DNA of 64,000 nucleotides. Source: Methylobacterium persicinum. GTDB lineage: Bacteria > Pseudomonadota > Alphaproteobacteria > Rhizobiales > Beijerinckiaceae. Below the pieces are notes generated by a model. The model did not search any database. It had not been told where the DNA came from and was given only the letters and a program-made list of their open reading frames with translations. Within the stretch, counting starts at the first letter, position 1; every line of letters begins with the position of its first letter. Positions 27,553 through 35,056 of the stretch are shown in pieces. The position numbers and the translations under genes are program-made. The stretch is from positions 124,001 to 188,000 of the forward strand of contig NZ_BPQX01000026.1 in the NCBI RefSeq assembly GCF_022179525.1, read 5' to 3'.

Positions 27553-29364
27553 ATGACCGACACCAAGTCGCCCGACACCAAGCCCGCCGCGCCGAAGCGC
27601 GTCTACGAGGCCCCGCCGACCTCGCGCCCGATCACCGAAGCCGAGGCCGCCCGGGCGGCCAAGCTCGCGGCGAACGAGCATATCAAGATCGCCAGCGGCT
27701 ACCTGCGCGGCACCCTGGCCGACGGGCTCCTGAAGCACGCCACCGGGGCGATCTCCGAGGACGACGGGCAACTCGTGAAGTTCCACGGGATGTACCTGCA
27801 GGACGACCGCGACCTGCGCCCCGAGCGGACCAAGAAGAAGCTCGACAAGGCCTACAGCTTCATGATCCGCCTGCGCATCGCGGGCGGCGTCGTCACGCCC
27901 AAGCAGTGGCTGGTGCTGGACGACATCGCCCGCACCTATGCCGGCAACGCCCTGCGGGCGACCACCCGCCAGACCTTCCAGTACCACGGCGTCATCAAGT
28001 CGAACCTGAAGCGGACCATGGCCGCCATCGACGCGGCGCTGCTCGACACCATCGCCGCCTGCGGCGACGTGAACCGCAACGTCATGGCCGCCACCAACCC
28101 GGCCCAGAAGAAGGCCCACAAGGCCGCCTACCAGCTCGCCAAGGACATCTCCGATTCGCTCCTGCCCAAGACCGGGGCGTGGCGGGAGATCTGGCTCGAC
28201 GGCGAGCGCGTGGTCGGCGGCGAGGACGGGCTGGAGGTCGAGCCGATCTACGGCCGCACCTACCTGCCGCGGAAGTTCAAGACCGTCATCGCGGTGCCGC
28301 CCTCGAACGAGGTCGACATCTTCGCCCACGACCTCGGCTTCATCGCCATCCTCGACGGCAACAACGAGGTCACCGGCTGGAACGTCACGGTGGGCGGCGG
28401 CATGGGCATGACCCATGGCGAGCCGGACACCTTCCCGCGCACCGCCGACGTGATGGGCTTCTGCACGACCGAGGACGCCATCAAGGTGGCCGAGGCGGTG
28501 ATGACCGTCCAGCGCGACTGGGGCAACCGCACCAACCGCAAGAACGCCCGCCTGAAGTACACGATCGAGCGCTACGGCCTCGACGCCTTCCGGGCCGAGG
28601 TGGAAAAGCGCCTCGGCAAGCCGCTGGGCGAAGCGAAGCCCTACACCTTCACCAACAACGGCGACCGCTTCGGCTGGACCGAGGGCGACGACGGCCGCCA
28701 CCACCTGACGCTCTATGTCCCCTCCGGCCGGATCAAGGACTACGAGGACGGCCCGCAGTTCCTCTCCGGCCTGCGCCGGGTGGCGGAGGAGCACGAAGGC
28801 GACTTCCGCCTCACCGCCAACCAGAACGTCATCATCGCCAACGTGCCGGAGGCCAAGCGCGCGGCCATCGAAGCGGTCGTCGACGAGTACGGGATGACGA
28901 AGGGCGCCGGGGCGCTCCGGCGCAACTCCATCGCCTGCGTCGCCATGCCGACCTGCGGGCTGGCGCTCGCCGAGAGCGAGCGCTTCCTGCCGGGCCTGAT
29001 GGACGACCTGGAGGCGAGCCTCGCCAAGCATGGCCTCGAGGACGAGGAGATCACCATCCGCTCCACCGGCTGCCCCAACGGCTGCGCCCGGCCGTTCCTC
29101 GCCGAGATCGGCCTCGTGGGCCGCGGTCCCGAGCGCTACCACCTCTACCTCGGCGCGGCCTTCGACGGTTCGCGGCTGGGCAAGCTCTATCGGGAGGACG
29201 CCTCGCCGGCAGAGGTGGTCTCGACGCTGGATCCGCTCTTCGCCGAATTCGCCAAGGCCAAGCAGGCTGGCGAGCATTTCGGCGACTACCTGATCCGCGC
29301 CGGCCATGTGGCCAAGACCACCAACGGGCCGGATTTCCACGAGCGGATCGGGGCGTTGAAGTAA
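27553..29364 (+). CDS. cysI: Sulfite reductase hemoprotein subunit (CysI type)
   Basis: A 603-residue siroheme/4Fe-4S enzyme that reduces sulfite to sulfide with six electrons. The shared cluster ligands are C462-x5-C468 (CVAMPTC) and C507-x3-C511 (CPNGC). The substrate-site arginine/lysine motifs include TTRQTFQYHG and KYTIERYG. The length and the CysJ partner upstream support sulfite rather than nitrite reduction. An in-frame open stretch to 27415 is repeat-derived, so ATG at 27553 is used. Confidence 0.95.
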   Translation: MTDTKSPDTKPAAPKRVYEAPPTSRPITEAEAARAAKLAANEHIKIASGYLRGTLADGLLKHATGAISEDDGQLVKFHGMYLQDDRDLRPERTKKKLDKAYSFMIRLRIAGGVVTPKQWLVLDDIARTYAGNALRATTRQTFQYHGVIKSNLKRTMAAIDAALLDTIAACGDVNRNVMAATNPAQKKAHKAAYQLAKDISDSLLPKTGAWREIWLDGERVVGGEDGLEVEPIYGRTYLPRKFKTVIAVPPSNEVDIFAHDLGFIAILDGNNEVTGWNVTVGGGMGMTHGEPDTFPRTADVMGFCTTEDAIKVAEAVMTVQRDWGNRTNRKNARLKYTIERYGLDAFRAEVEKRLGKPLGEAKPYTFTNNGDRFGWTEGDDGRHHLTLYVPSGRIKDYEDGPQFLSGLRRVAEEHEGDFRLTANQNVIIANVPEAKRAAIEAVVDEYGMTKGAGALRRNSIACVAMPTCGLALAESERFLPGLMDDLEASLAKHGLEDEEITIRSTGCPNGCARPFLAEIGLVGRGPERYHLYLGAAFDGSRLGKLYREDASPAEVVSTLDPLFAEFAKAKQAGEHFGDYLIRAGHVAKTTNGPDFHERIGALK

Positions 29365-29382
29365 GGCGCCCCACCCGCCGCT

Positions 29383-29474
29383 GTCATTGCAAGGCGAAGC
29401 CCAAGCAATCCAGAGCGCGACCTATCCGGATCAGGGTGCACCGGCTGGATGGCTTCGCTGCGCTCGCAAGGACG
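29383..29474. repeat. Palindromic intergenic repeat, family A, copy 3
   Basis: A diverged copy with GTCATTGCAAGGCGAAGCC and AAGCAATCCAG on the left and CTGGATGGCTTCGCTG with CGCTCGCAAGGACGG on the right. It lies between the convergent cysI gene and a small membrane protein. Confidence 0.85.
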
Positions 29475-29488
29475 GGGGAGCGGCCGCA

Positions 29489-29707
29489 TCAGTGCGGCGC
29501 TGCCACCTCGCCCTTCGCCGCCTTGCGCCGCCGCGAGTCGGCGGCGAGATCCGAAAACCCCTGATCGAACCGGTCGTAGAGCCGCGTGACGATCCCCAGG
29601 GCGAAATCGAGGGTGACCGAGAACAGGGTCACGACCCCAATGAATGCCGCCGCGCCGAGGCGCTCGCAGAACCTGACGACGCGACCGATCCAGTGAAACA
29701 GTGCCAT
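29489..29707 (-). CDS. Small single-span membrane protein
   Basis: A 72-residue protein, MALFHWIGRVVRFCERLGAA, then a hydrophobic span (AFIGVVTLFSVTLDFALGIV) and a basic cytoplasmic-type tail (DSRRRKAAKG). GAAAGG stands a short distance before the ATG at 29707. The frame is open further upstream but without a supported start. Function unknown. Confidence 0.6.
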   Translation of the reverse strand: MALFHWIGRVVRFCERLGAAAFIGVVTLFSVTLDFALGIVTRLYDRFDQGFSDLAADSRRRKAAKGEVAAPH

Positions 29708-29881
29708 GACGACCTTTCGTGACGGGCCTTCAGCCGGACGGGCCCGTCCGCTGCGCTGCACCAAATAGGTCCGTCCTGGCACGGGGGGACGCGACCGAAA
29801 GCGGCGCCCGCCACAGGGAACCGCGCCGGATCATCCCGCCCCGTTCCGCGTTCCGCCTTCGCACCGCAACGGAGGCAAGGC

Positions 29882-30991
29882 ATGCAGGCGAGACGGGTGA
29901 GCGGGCGCAAGGTGCGCTACGCGGTAGTGGGCGGGGGCTGGATCTCCCAGGCCGCCTTCATGCCGGGCGTGGCACAGACCGGCAATTCCGAGATGACCGC
30001 CATCGTCACCGGCGATCCAAAGAAGGCCGACGCCCTGGCGCAGACCTACGGGCTGACGGCCTTCTCCTACGACCAGTACCCAGAGGCCCTCGCCTCCGAC
30101 CTGTTCGATGCCGTCTACCTCGCCCTGCCCAACGGCATGCACCGGGACTACGCCGTCCCCGCCCTGGAGGCCGGCTGCCACGTCCTCCTCGAGAAGCCGA
30201 TGGCGGTCAGCGTCGCCGAGTGCGAGGCGATCAACGCCGCCGCGGCGGCATCGAGCGCCAAGCTGATGATCGCCTACCGCCTGCATTTCGAGCCGGCCAC
30301 CCTGGACGCCATCGCCCGGATCCGGGCCGGCGAGATCGGCGAGCCGCGGATGTTCACCGCGACCTTCGGCCAGCACGTCAACGCCGACAACCACAGGGCG
30401 AAGCAGGGCTACTGGGCCGGCCCCGTGCCGGACATGGGCACCTATCCGATCAACGCCGTCCGCAACCTGTTCGGCGAAGAGCCGGTGGAGGTCGCGGCCG
30501 TGGGCAGCCGCCGGCCGGAGAGCCCGTACCCGTTCGACGGCACCGTTGCCGTCACCTTGCGCTTCCCGAGCGGACGCCTCGCGCAGTTCACGGTCTCCTA
30601 CGAGACCGACGGCGTCGATGCCTACCGGGTGACCGGGACGAAGGGCGACCTGCACTTGCAGCCGGCCTTCCTGTTCGGCATGGGCCTGTCCGGCACCCTC
30701 ACCCGTGACGGGAAGGCCGAGCGGCTCACCTACCCGAGCGTGGACCAGTTCGGCGGCCAGACCCGCTACTTCTCCGACTGCATCCTCCACGACCGGCCCC
30801 CGGAGCCCGACGGCGAGGAGGGCCTGTGCGACATCCGCATTCTGGAAGCGGTCGAGCGTGCCCTCGCCACGGGACAGCCGCAGACCCTCGCCCCCCACAC
30901 CCGCAGCCGCCGGCCGGATTCGTCGCAGCGGATGGAGCTGCCCGAGGTCGAGCCGCCCGCCATGGTCAACGCCGCCCGGCCCGACAGTTGA
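29882..30991 (+). CDS. Gfo/Idh/MocA-family oxidoreductase
   Basis: A 369-residue NAD(P)-dependent dehydrogenase. The Rossmann motif is YAVVGGGWISQAAFMPGV, the family's EKPMA is present (LEKPMAVSVAEC), and the C-terminal domain has GPVPDMGTYPINAVRNLFG. It resembles glucose-fructose oxidoreductase-type enzymes acting on sugars or sugar-like ketones, but has no Tat signal. The start has GGAGG 6 nt upstream. It stands alone on plus; substrate unknown. Confidence 0.9.
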   Translation: MQARRVSGRKVRYAVVGGGWISQAAFMPGVAQTGNSEMTAIVTGDPKKADALAQTYGLTAFSYDQYPEALASDLFDAVYLALPNGMHRDYAVPALEAGCHVLLEKPMAVSVAECEAINAAAAASSAKLMIAYRLHFEPATLDAIARIRAGEIGEPRMFTATFGQHVNADNHRAKQGYWAGPVPDMGTYPINAVRNLFGEEPVEVAAVGSRRPESPYPFDGTVAVTLRFPSGRLAQFTVSYETDGVDAYRVTGTKGDLHLQPAFLFGMGLSGTLTRDGKAERLTYPSVDQFGGQTRYFSDCILHDRPPEPDGEEGLCDIRILEAVERALATGQPQTLAPHTRSRRPDSSQRMELPEVEPPAMVNAARPDS

Positions 30992-31048
30992 GCCGTTTCG
31001 GGCGCCGGACAATCCGCCGCATGTGGAGAACTAAATAAGAGAAAGACA

Positions 31049-31067
31049 GTTGTTTTTGTGTAACAAC
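31049..31067. promoter_or_regulatory. Perfect inverted repeat before a 65-residue gene
   Basis: GTTGTT-TTTGTGT-AACAAC in an AT-rich stretch, 44 bp before the next ATG. It looks like an operator or a promoter-region site, and nothing else explains it. Confidence 0.45.
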
Positions 31068-31110
31068 GGTTTCGCTCTGCCCGACACGGCGGCGGCGAGG
31101 GGAGGGGATC

Positions 31111-31308
31111 ATGGCCAAGCACGACATTCTAGGCTTCTTCGAGCATCGCCGCGACGGCGCCTGGATCTGTGTCCGGCCCTTCACCCTCACCACGCCCAAC
31201 GCGAGCGTCGACATCCGCCAGGGCATGCGCTTCGATTACGGCAAGCGCGTCGGCGGCCTGGACCTCGCCGAATACCTCGAGCGCCTCGGGTCCCAGTTCG
31301 GTTCCTGA
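31111..31308 (+). CDS. Small conserved protein, 65 residues
   Basis: MAKHDILGFFEHRRDGAWIC, then a strand-rich region (NASVDIRQGMRFDYGKRVGG). It has an excellent ribosome binding site (GGAGGGG) and GC-ending codons, so it is very likely a real gene. No signal peptide or membrane span. I do not recognise the family. It follows an AT-rich, palindrome-containing promoter region. Confidence 0.72.
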   Translation: MAKHDILGFFEHRRDGAWICVRPFTLTTPNASVDIRQGMRFDYGKRVGGLDLAEYLERLGSQFGS

Positions 31309-31403
31309 GCCGTGATGCGCCGGGCCGCAGGCGACCCGGCGCCCCTTCGGCGGGGGAGCGGCGCGCCTTTTGACGCCTCCTTCGCCCGGCCCTACTAGGG
31401 GCC

Positions 31404-32027
31404 ATGCAACCCGACGATTCCCTGCCGACGGTCGCGGATGAGAGCGCGCCGACCACGCGCTGCCGCATCCTGGCCACGGCCAACACCTTCTTCCACGAGA
31501 TCGGCTACCAGAAGACCACCGTCGCCGACATCGCACGGGCCCTCAAGATGAGTCCGGCGAACGTCTACCGCTTCTTCGACTCCAAGAAGGCGATCAACGA
31601 GGCGGTGCTGGAACGGCTGATCGGTGAGGTCGAAGCCCTCGTGGCGGCCATCGCCGACAGGGCCGGGCTGACGCCGACGGAACGGCTCGTCACGGCCATC
31701 GAATCCCTCCACGGCCACAGCATGGATCGCTACGAACGCTATCCCCGCATCCACGAGATGGTGGAGGCGGCGATGGGCGAGAGCTGGGATGTCTGCCGCC
31801 ACCACGTGGCCCGGGTCACCGCGGTGTTCGAGCGCATCATCCGCGAAGGGGTGCGCACCGGAGAGTTCGACACGCCGGATCCCGCCCTCGCGGCGGGATG
31901 CGTCCATGTCGGCGTGATCCGTTACACCCACCCCCTTCTGGTGGGTCAGCCCGTGCTGCCGCCGGTGCCGCCGCTCCAGGCGATGATCGACTTCCTCCTC
32001 CGGAGCCTCGCCCCGCGCCGGGGGTAG
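31404..32027 (+). CDS. TetR-family transcriptional regulator
   Basis: A 207-residue repressor-type protein. The HTH domain is at about 20-66 (RILATANTFFHEIGYQKTTV; ALKMSPANVYRFFDSKKAIN) and the helical ligand-binding domain follows. The partial palindrome CCCTACTAGGGG lies right at the start codon and may be an autoregulatory site. No obvious target gene is next to it: upstream is the 65-residue gene, downstream genes are convergent. Confidence 0.92.
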   Translation: MQPDDSLPTVADESAPTTRCRILATANTFFHEIGYQKTTVADIARALKMSPANVYRFFDSKKAINEAVLERLIGEVEALVAAIADRAGLTPTERLVTAIESLHGHSMDRYERYPRIHEMVEAAMGESWDVCRHHVARVTAVFERIIREGVRTGEFDTPDPALAAGCVHVGVIRYTHPLLVGQPVLPPVPPLQAMIDFLLRSLAPRRG

Positions 32028-32097
32028 GGCGTGTCCCTGGGGACGCGGATCGGCCGGCCGCGGGGATCGATGCGGAACCCGGGCGAGCCCCGCCCCC

Positions 32098-32190
32098 CGT
32101 TATCGGGAGCGCAGCGAAGCAACCCAGGGATCCGCAACATCCCGAGAGATCCCGCTGCCCTGGATTGCTTCGCTTCGCTCGCAAAGACGG
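32098..32190. repeat. Palindromic intergenic repeat, family A, copy 4
   Basis: CCGTTATCGGGAGCGCAGCG with AAGCAACCCAGGGATCCGC, a spacer, then CTGCCCTGGATTGCTTCGC with TTCGCTCGCAAAGACGG. It lies between the convergent TetR and DUF1330 genes. Confidence 0.9.
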
Positions 32191-32200
32191 GGGGCGTCGC

Positions 32201-32545
32201 CTACTCCGAGGCCGGGGTCGAGGGCGGCGCGGGCTCCGAGGCGGAGGGCTGGGGGCCTTCATAGCCCTCGATCACCAGGATCTCGGCCTCCACGCCGCCG
32301 CGCTGCTTGGCCTTCGCCTGCTGGTAGAGGTCCGAGTTCCAGCAGGCGAGGGCGTCCTCGTAGGTGGGGAACTCGATGACGACGTTGCGGCTGCGGGCCT
32401 GCCCCATCACCGCGTCGTAGCGGCCGCCCCGGATCAGGAACCGCCCGCCGAACTTGGCGAAGGCCGCGCCGTTGGCGGCGACGTAATCCTTGTAGGCGGC
32501 CTCGTCGCGGACATCGACCCGCGCGATCCAGTAGCCCTTGGTCAT
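32201..32545 (-). CDS. DUF1330 family protein
   Basis: A 114-residue dimeric alpha/beta barrel-type protein. The pattern GYWIARVDVRDEAAYKDYV, then GGRFLIRGG and VVIEFPTYEDALACWNSDLY, is diagnostic of DUF1330. A Pro/Ser/Glu-rich tail of about 20 residues follows. Function unknown; often monooxygenase-like folds. It is 55 bp downstream of pyrF on the same strand. Confidence 0.9.
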   Translation of the reverse strand: MTKGYWIARVDVRDEAAYKDYVAANGAAFAKFGGRFLIRGGRYDAVMGQARSRNVVIEFPTYEDALACWNSDLYQQAKAKQRGGVEAEILVIEGYEGPQPSASEPAPPSTPASE

Positions 32546-32599
32546 CGACGTTTCGTCCTTCCACAGCCTCGCCGCCCCTCACATGGGGCGCGGGCCGCC

Positions 32600-33292
32600 T
32601 CAGGCCATCTCTGCGACGATCGCCCTGGCCACCGCCCGGGGGTCGGCGGCGCCGGTGATCGGCCGGCCGACCACGACGTGGTCGATCCCCGCCCGACGGG
32701 CGTCGCCGGGGGTCATCACCCGCTTCTGGTCACCGGCCTCGGCCCCCGCCGGACGGATGCCGGGGGTGACGATCAGCCGGTCCGGCCCGACGATGCGGCG
32801 CACGCCCGCCGCCTCCGCCGCCGAGCAGACGAGCCCGTCGATCCCGATCTCCGCAGCCTGGGCGGCGCGTTTGGCGACGAGGTCGGCCACGGGCAGGGCG
32901 TAGCCGGCCTCGGCGGCATCGGCATCGTCGTAGGAGGTGAGCACCGTCACGGCGAGGATCTTCAGACCGTGGCCGCGCCCCTTCACCGCCGCCCGCATGG
33001 TCTGCGGATAGGCATGGACCGTCAGGAAGGTCGCTCCGAGGCCGGAGACGGCCCGAACGCCCTCCTCGATGGTGTTGCCGATATCGTGGAGCTTGAGGTC
33101 GAGGAACACCTTGTTCCCCACCGCCACGAGGCGCTCGGCCAGGGCGAGGCCGCCGGCATAGGCGAGCCGGTAGCCGATCTTGTAGAAGGTCGCCGCATCA
33201 CCGAGCCGGTCGATCAGCGCCTCGGCCTCGGCCACGCCCGGCACGTCGAGGGCGACAATCAGGCGGTCGCGGGGGTCGGTCGTCTCGCTCAT
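32600..33292 (-). CDS. pyrF: Orotidine 5'-phosphate decarboxylase
   Basis: A 230-residue TIM-barrel enzyme making UMP from OMP in pyrimidine synthesis. The catalytic Asp65-x-Lys67-xx-Asp70 is in [12 protein letters not shown], and the phosphate-binding end reads [15 protein letters not shown]. The start at MSETTDPRD (33292) is preferred. A 15-bp tandem duplication around it creates additional in-frame ATG codons upstream (33307), so the true N-terminus could be 5 residues longer. Confidence 0.95.
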   Translation of the reverse strand: MSETTDPRDRLIVALDVPGVAEAEALIDRLGDAATFYKIGYRLAYAGGLALAERLVAVGNKVFLDLKLHDIGNTIEEGVRAVSGLGATFLTVHAYPQTMRAAVKGRGHGLKILAVTVLTSYDDADAAEAGYALPVADLVAKRAAQAAEIGIDGLVCSAAEAAGVRRIVGPDRLIVTPGIRPAGAEAGDQKRVMTPGDARRAGIDHVVVGRPITGAADPRAVARAIVAEMA

Positions 33293-33334
33293 GGGGGCAC
33301 CGGTCATGGGGGCACCGATCACGGGGGCGGGTTG
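33290..33334. repeat. 15-bp tandem repeat at the pyrF start
   Basis: Three units of the form CATGGGGGCACCGGT / CATGGGGGCACCGAT / CACGGGGGCGGGTTG, the last degenerate. On minus the units encode MTGAP-like repeats running into the pyrF start codon. Confidence 0.7.
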
Positions 33335-33356
33335 GCTGTCAATGCACACCGCTCTT

Positions 33357-33379
33357 CCCTCCCCCGCAGAGGGGGAGGG
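33357..33379. repeat. Strong small hairpin between the GST and pyrF genes
   Basis: CCCTCCCCC / GGGGGAGGG, 9-bp stem with a 5-nt loop, about 65 bp before pyrF. It resembles the C/G-rich hairpin upstream of lspA and may belong to the same small repeat type. Confidence 0.55.
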
Positions 33380-33394
33380 ACGCGCACCAGCCCG

Positions 33395-34180
33395 TCACAC
33401 CCCGCCCGGCCAGGGGAAGCGGATGTTCCCATCCCGGAGACCCGCCAGCACCACCTCGACCCCGCCGGACTTGACCATCCATTCGAGGCGATGGTCCCGG
33501 TATTCCCGGCGGCGGCCGCCGGTCGTGTACATCTCCGAGGCGGCGGCCATCGCTGCGGCCGCCGCGTCGAACTCAGCGAAGGTCGCCGCGACGGAGGGGC
33601 GCGCACAGATCCGGGCATGCCAGAGGGCGAGGGGGGAGCCGGGCTCCGGCCCCATTCCGTAATGCACCGAGCGGTTGACCATCGGCGCGACGGCAGCGTC
33701 CGCCCAGCCGAAGCCTTCGCCGCCGAACCACTCCCTCCGGCCGAGACGGCCGGTGAGCCAGTCCTGCAAGACCCGCGTCTGGGCGGCGGCCTCGGCGCGC
33801 AGGTGGTCGGCGAGGGTGCCGGTGGCCCGGCGGAACCACAGGATCTCGCCGAACCCCCAGTTCACCGCCTCGTAATGGGTGTCGCAGACATCCTCGGTGA
33901 TGCGGGCGAAGGCCCGGGCGGCGGGGTCCCGGGGCAGGAGGGGTGGCTCGGGACAGCGCTCCTCGATGTATTCGAGGATCACCGTCGAGTCGAAGACCGT
34001 CACGTCCCCGTCGATCAGCACCGGCACCTCGGTGCGGGGGTTGGCGGCGGCGAAGGGGCCGTCCTGACGTCCCGTGCCGAAGCTCTCGGGCAGTTCCGCC
34101 GTGAAGGCCACGCCCTTCTCGCGGAGCGCGATCTTGACCTTCTGGGCATAGGACGAGAGCGGGTGCTCGTAGAGCAGCAT
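33395..34180 (-). CDS. Glutathione S-transferase family protein
   Basis: A 261-residue soluble transferase. The N-terminal thioredoxin-like domain has MLLYEHPLSSYAQKVKIALRE, the cis-proline TEVPVLIDGD and the glutathione-contacting DSTVILEYIEE. The C-terminal helical domain follows, and there is a roughly 40-residue C-terminal extension beyond typical length (YTTGGRRREYRDHRLEW). Substrate unknown. On the same strand as pyrF and the UDG-family gene. Confidence 0.9.
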   Translation of the reverse strand: MLLYEHPLSSYAQKVKIALREKGVAFTAELPESFGTGRQDGPFAAANPRTEVPVLIDGDVTVFDSTVILEYIEERCPEPPLLPRDPAARAFARITEDVCDTHYEAVNWGFGEILWFRRATGTLADHLRAEAAAQTRVLQDWLTGRLGRREWFGGEGFGWADAAVAPMVNRSVHYGMGPEPGSPLALWHARICARPSVAATFAEFDAAAAAMAAASEMYTTGGRRREYRDHRLEWMVKSGGVEVVLAGLRDGNIRFPWPGGV

Positions 34181-34202
34181 GGCGGACCCCGGATCGTGGA
34201 TT

Positions 34203-34245
34203 CAAAAGGGCTCAGCCCTTTTGCGGGTGCAGGGCGGCGCCCTGC
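34203..34245. repeat. Multi-hairpin repeat, family C, copy 3 (partial)
   Basis: Two of the four hairpin units: AAAAGGGCTCAGCCCTTTT and GCAGGGCGGCGCCCTGC. It lies 26 bp past the stop of the minus-strand UDG-family gene, in the same orientation to that gene as copies 1 and 2 are to theirs. Confidence 0.75.
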
Positions 34246-34271
34246 AAGGCGTTCCCGCCCCTGCCGCGTCA

Positions 34272-34889
34272 TTAGGTGCGCAGCACCCGCGCCACTTCCT
34301 GTCGCAGCACCGGCAGCAACTCCGCCTCGAACCACGGTTCGCGCTTGAGCCAGCCGTTATTCCGCCAGGACGGGTGGGGCAGGGGCAGCACCCGCGGCCG
34401 GCGGGGCTCGGCGAGGATCTCCCGCCAGCGCCGCACGGTGCCGGTGAGACCGCCCTCCAGCTTCCCGAGATGCCACGCCTGCGCGTAGGAGCCGATCACG
34501 AGGATCAGGTCGAGGTGCGGCAGGCCGGCGAACACTTCGTCGCGCCAGCGCTCGGCGCATTCCCGGCGGGGGGGCTTGTCCCCGCCCTTCGCGTCCAGGC
34601 CGGGGAAACAGGAGCCCATCGGCACGATGGCGATCTTGTCCGGGTCGTAGAACTGCGCCTCGTCGAGGCCGAGCCAGGACCGCAGGCGCACGCCCGAGGG
34701 GTCCATGAACGGCATGCCGGTCCGGTGCGCCCGCGTTCCCGGCGCCTGGCTCGCCACGCAGAGCCGCGCCCCCGTCGAGCCCTGAATGATCGGCCGGGGC
34801 TCCTGCGGCAGGGGAGGGCCGTAGACCGGGCTGTCCCGGCAGATGCGGCAGGCACGCAACCGGGCGGCGGTGTCGTCGAAGGGAGGCAT
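34272..34889 (-). CDS. Uracil-DNA glycosylase family protein
   Basis: A 205-residue protein of the UDG superfamily (PF03167 type). The N-terminal half has CVASQAPGTRAHRTGMPFMD and the C-terminal LPLPHPSWRNNGWL is the usual HPS catalytic-site motif. An N-terminal CRICRD may be half of an Fe-S ligand set, but the rest is not evident. The family removes uracil from DNA, though members like this one have not all been shown to act on uracil. It starts at ATG 34889 with GGGAGG upstream. Confidence 0.88.
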   Translation of the reverse strand: MPPFDDTAARLRACRICRDSPVYGPPLPQEPRPIIQGSTGARLCVASQAPGTRAHRTGMPFMDPSGVRLRSWLGLDEAQFYDPDKIAIVPMGSCFPGLDAKGGDKPPRRECAERWRDEVFAGLPHLDLILVIGSYAQAWHLGKLEGGLTGTVRRWREILAEPRRPRVLPLPHPSWRNNGWLKREPWFEAELLPVLRQEVARVLRT

Positions 34890-34908
34890 GGGGGTCAGTA
34901 CGGCACCC

Positions 34909-34938
34909 CGTCATCGCGAGCAAAGCGATGCGATGACG
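34909..34938. repeat. Solo inverted repeat related to family A
   Basis: CGTCATCGC and GCGATGACG flank GAGCAAAGCGAT. The outer ends match the ends of the family A elements, as though only the tips remained. Confidence 0.6.
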
Positions 34939-34945
34939 ACCGGGC

Positions 34946-34980
34946 CCACAAAGAAACGGCGCGGGTCGCGCCGCGCCGTT
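34946..34980 (-). terminator. Rho-independent terminator after the molybdenum hydroxylase genes
   Basis: On minus: AACGGCGCG, an 8-nt loop, CGCGCCGTT, then TTTCTTTGT. A perfect 9-bp stem and a T-rich tail, about 75 bp past the large-subunit stop. Confidence 0.7.
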
Positions 34981-35056
34981 CGAAGTGAGGGTCTCTTGCC
35001 TTGGGGGAAGGCGATCCAGACCTACGCCTGTGCGGGCCGGATCGCCGTGCGTTTCC

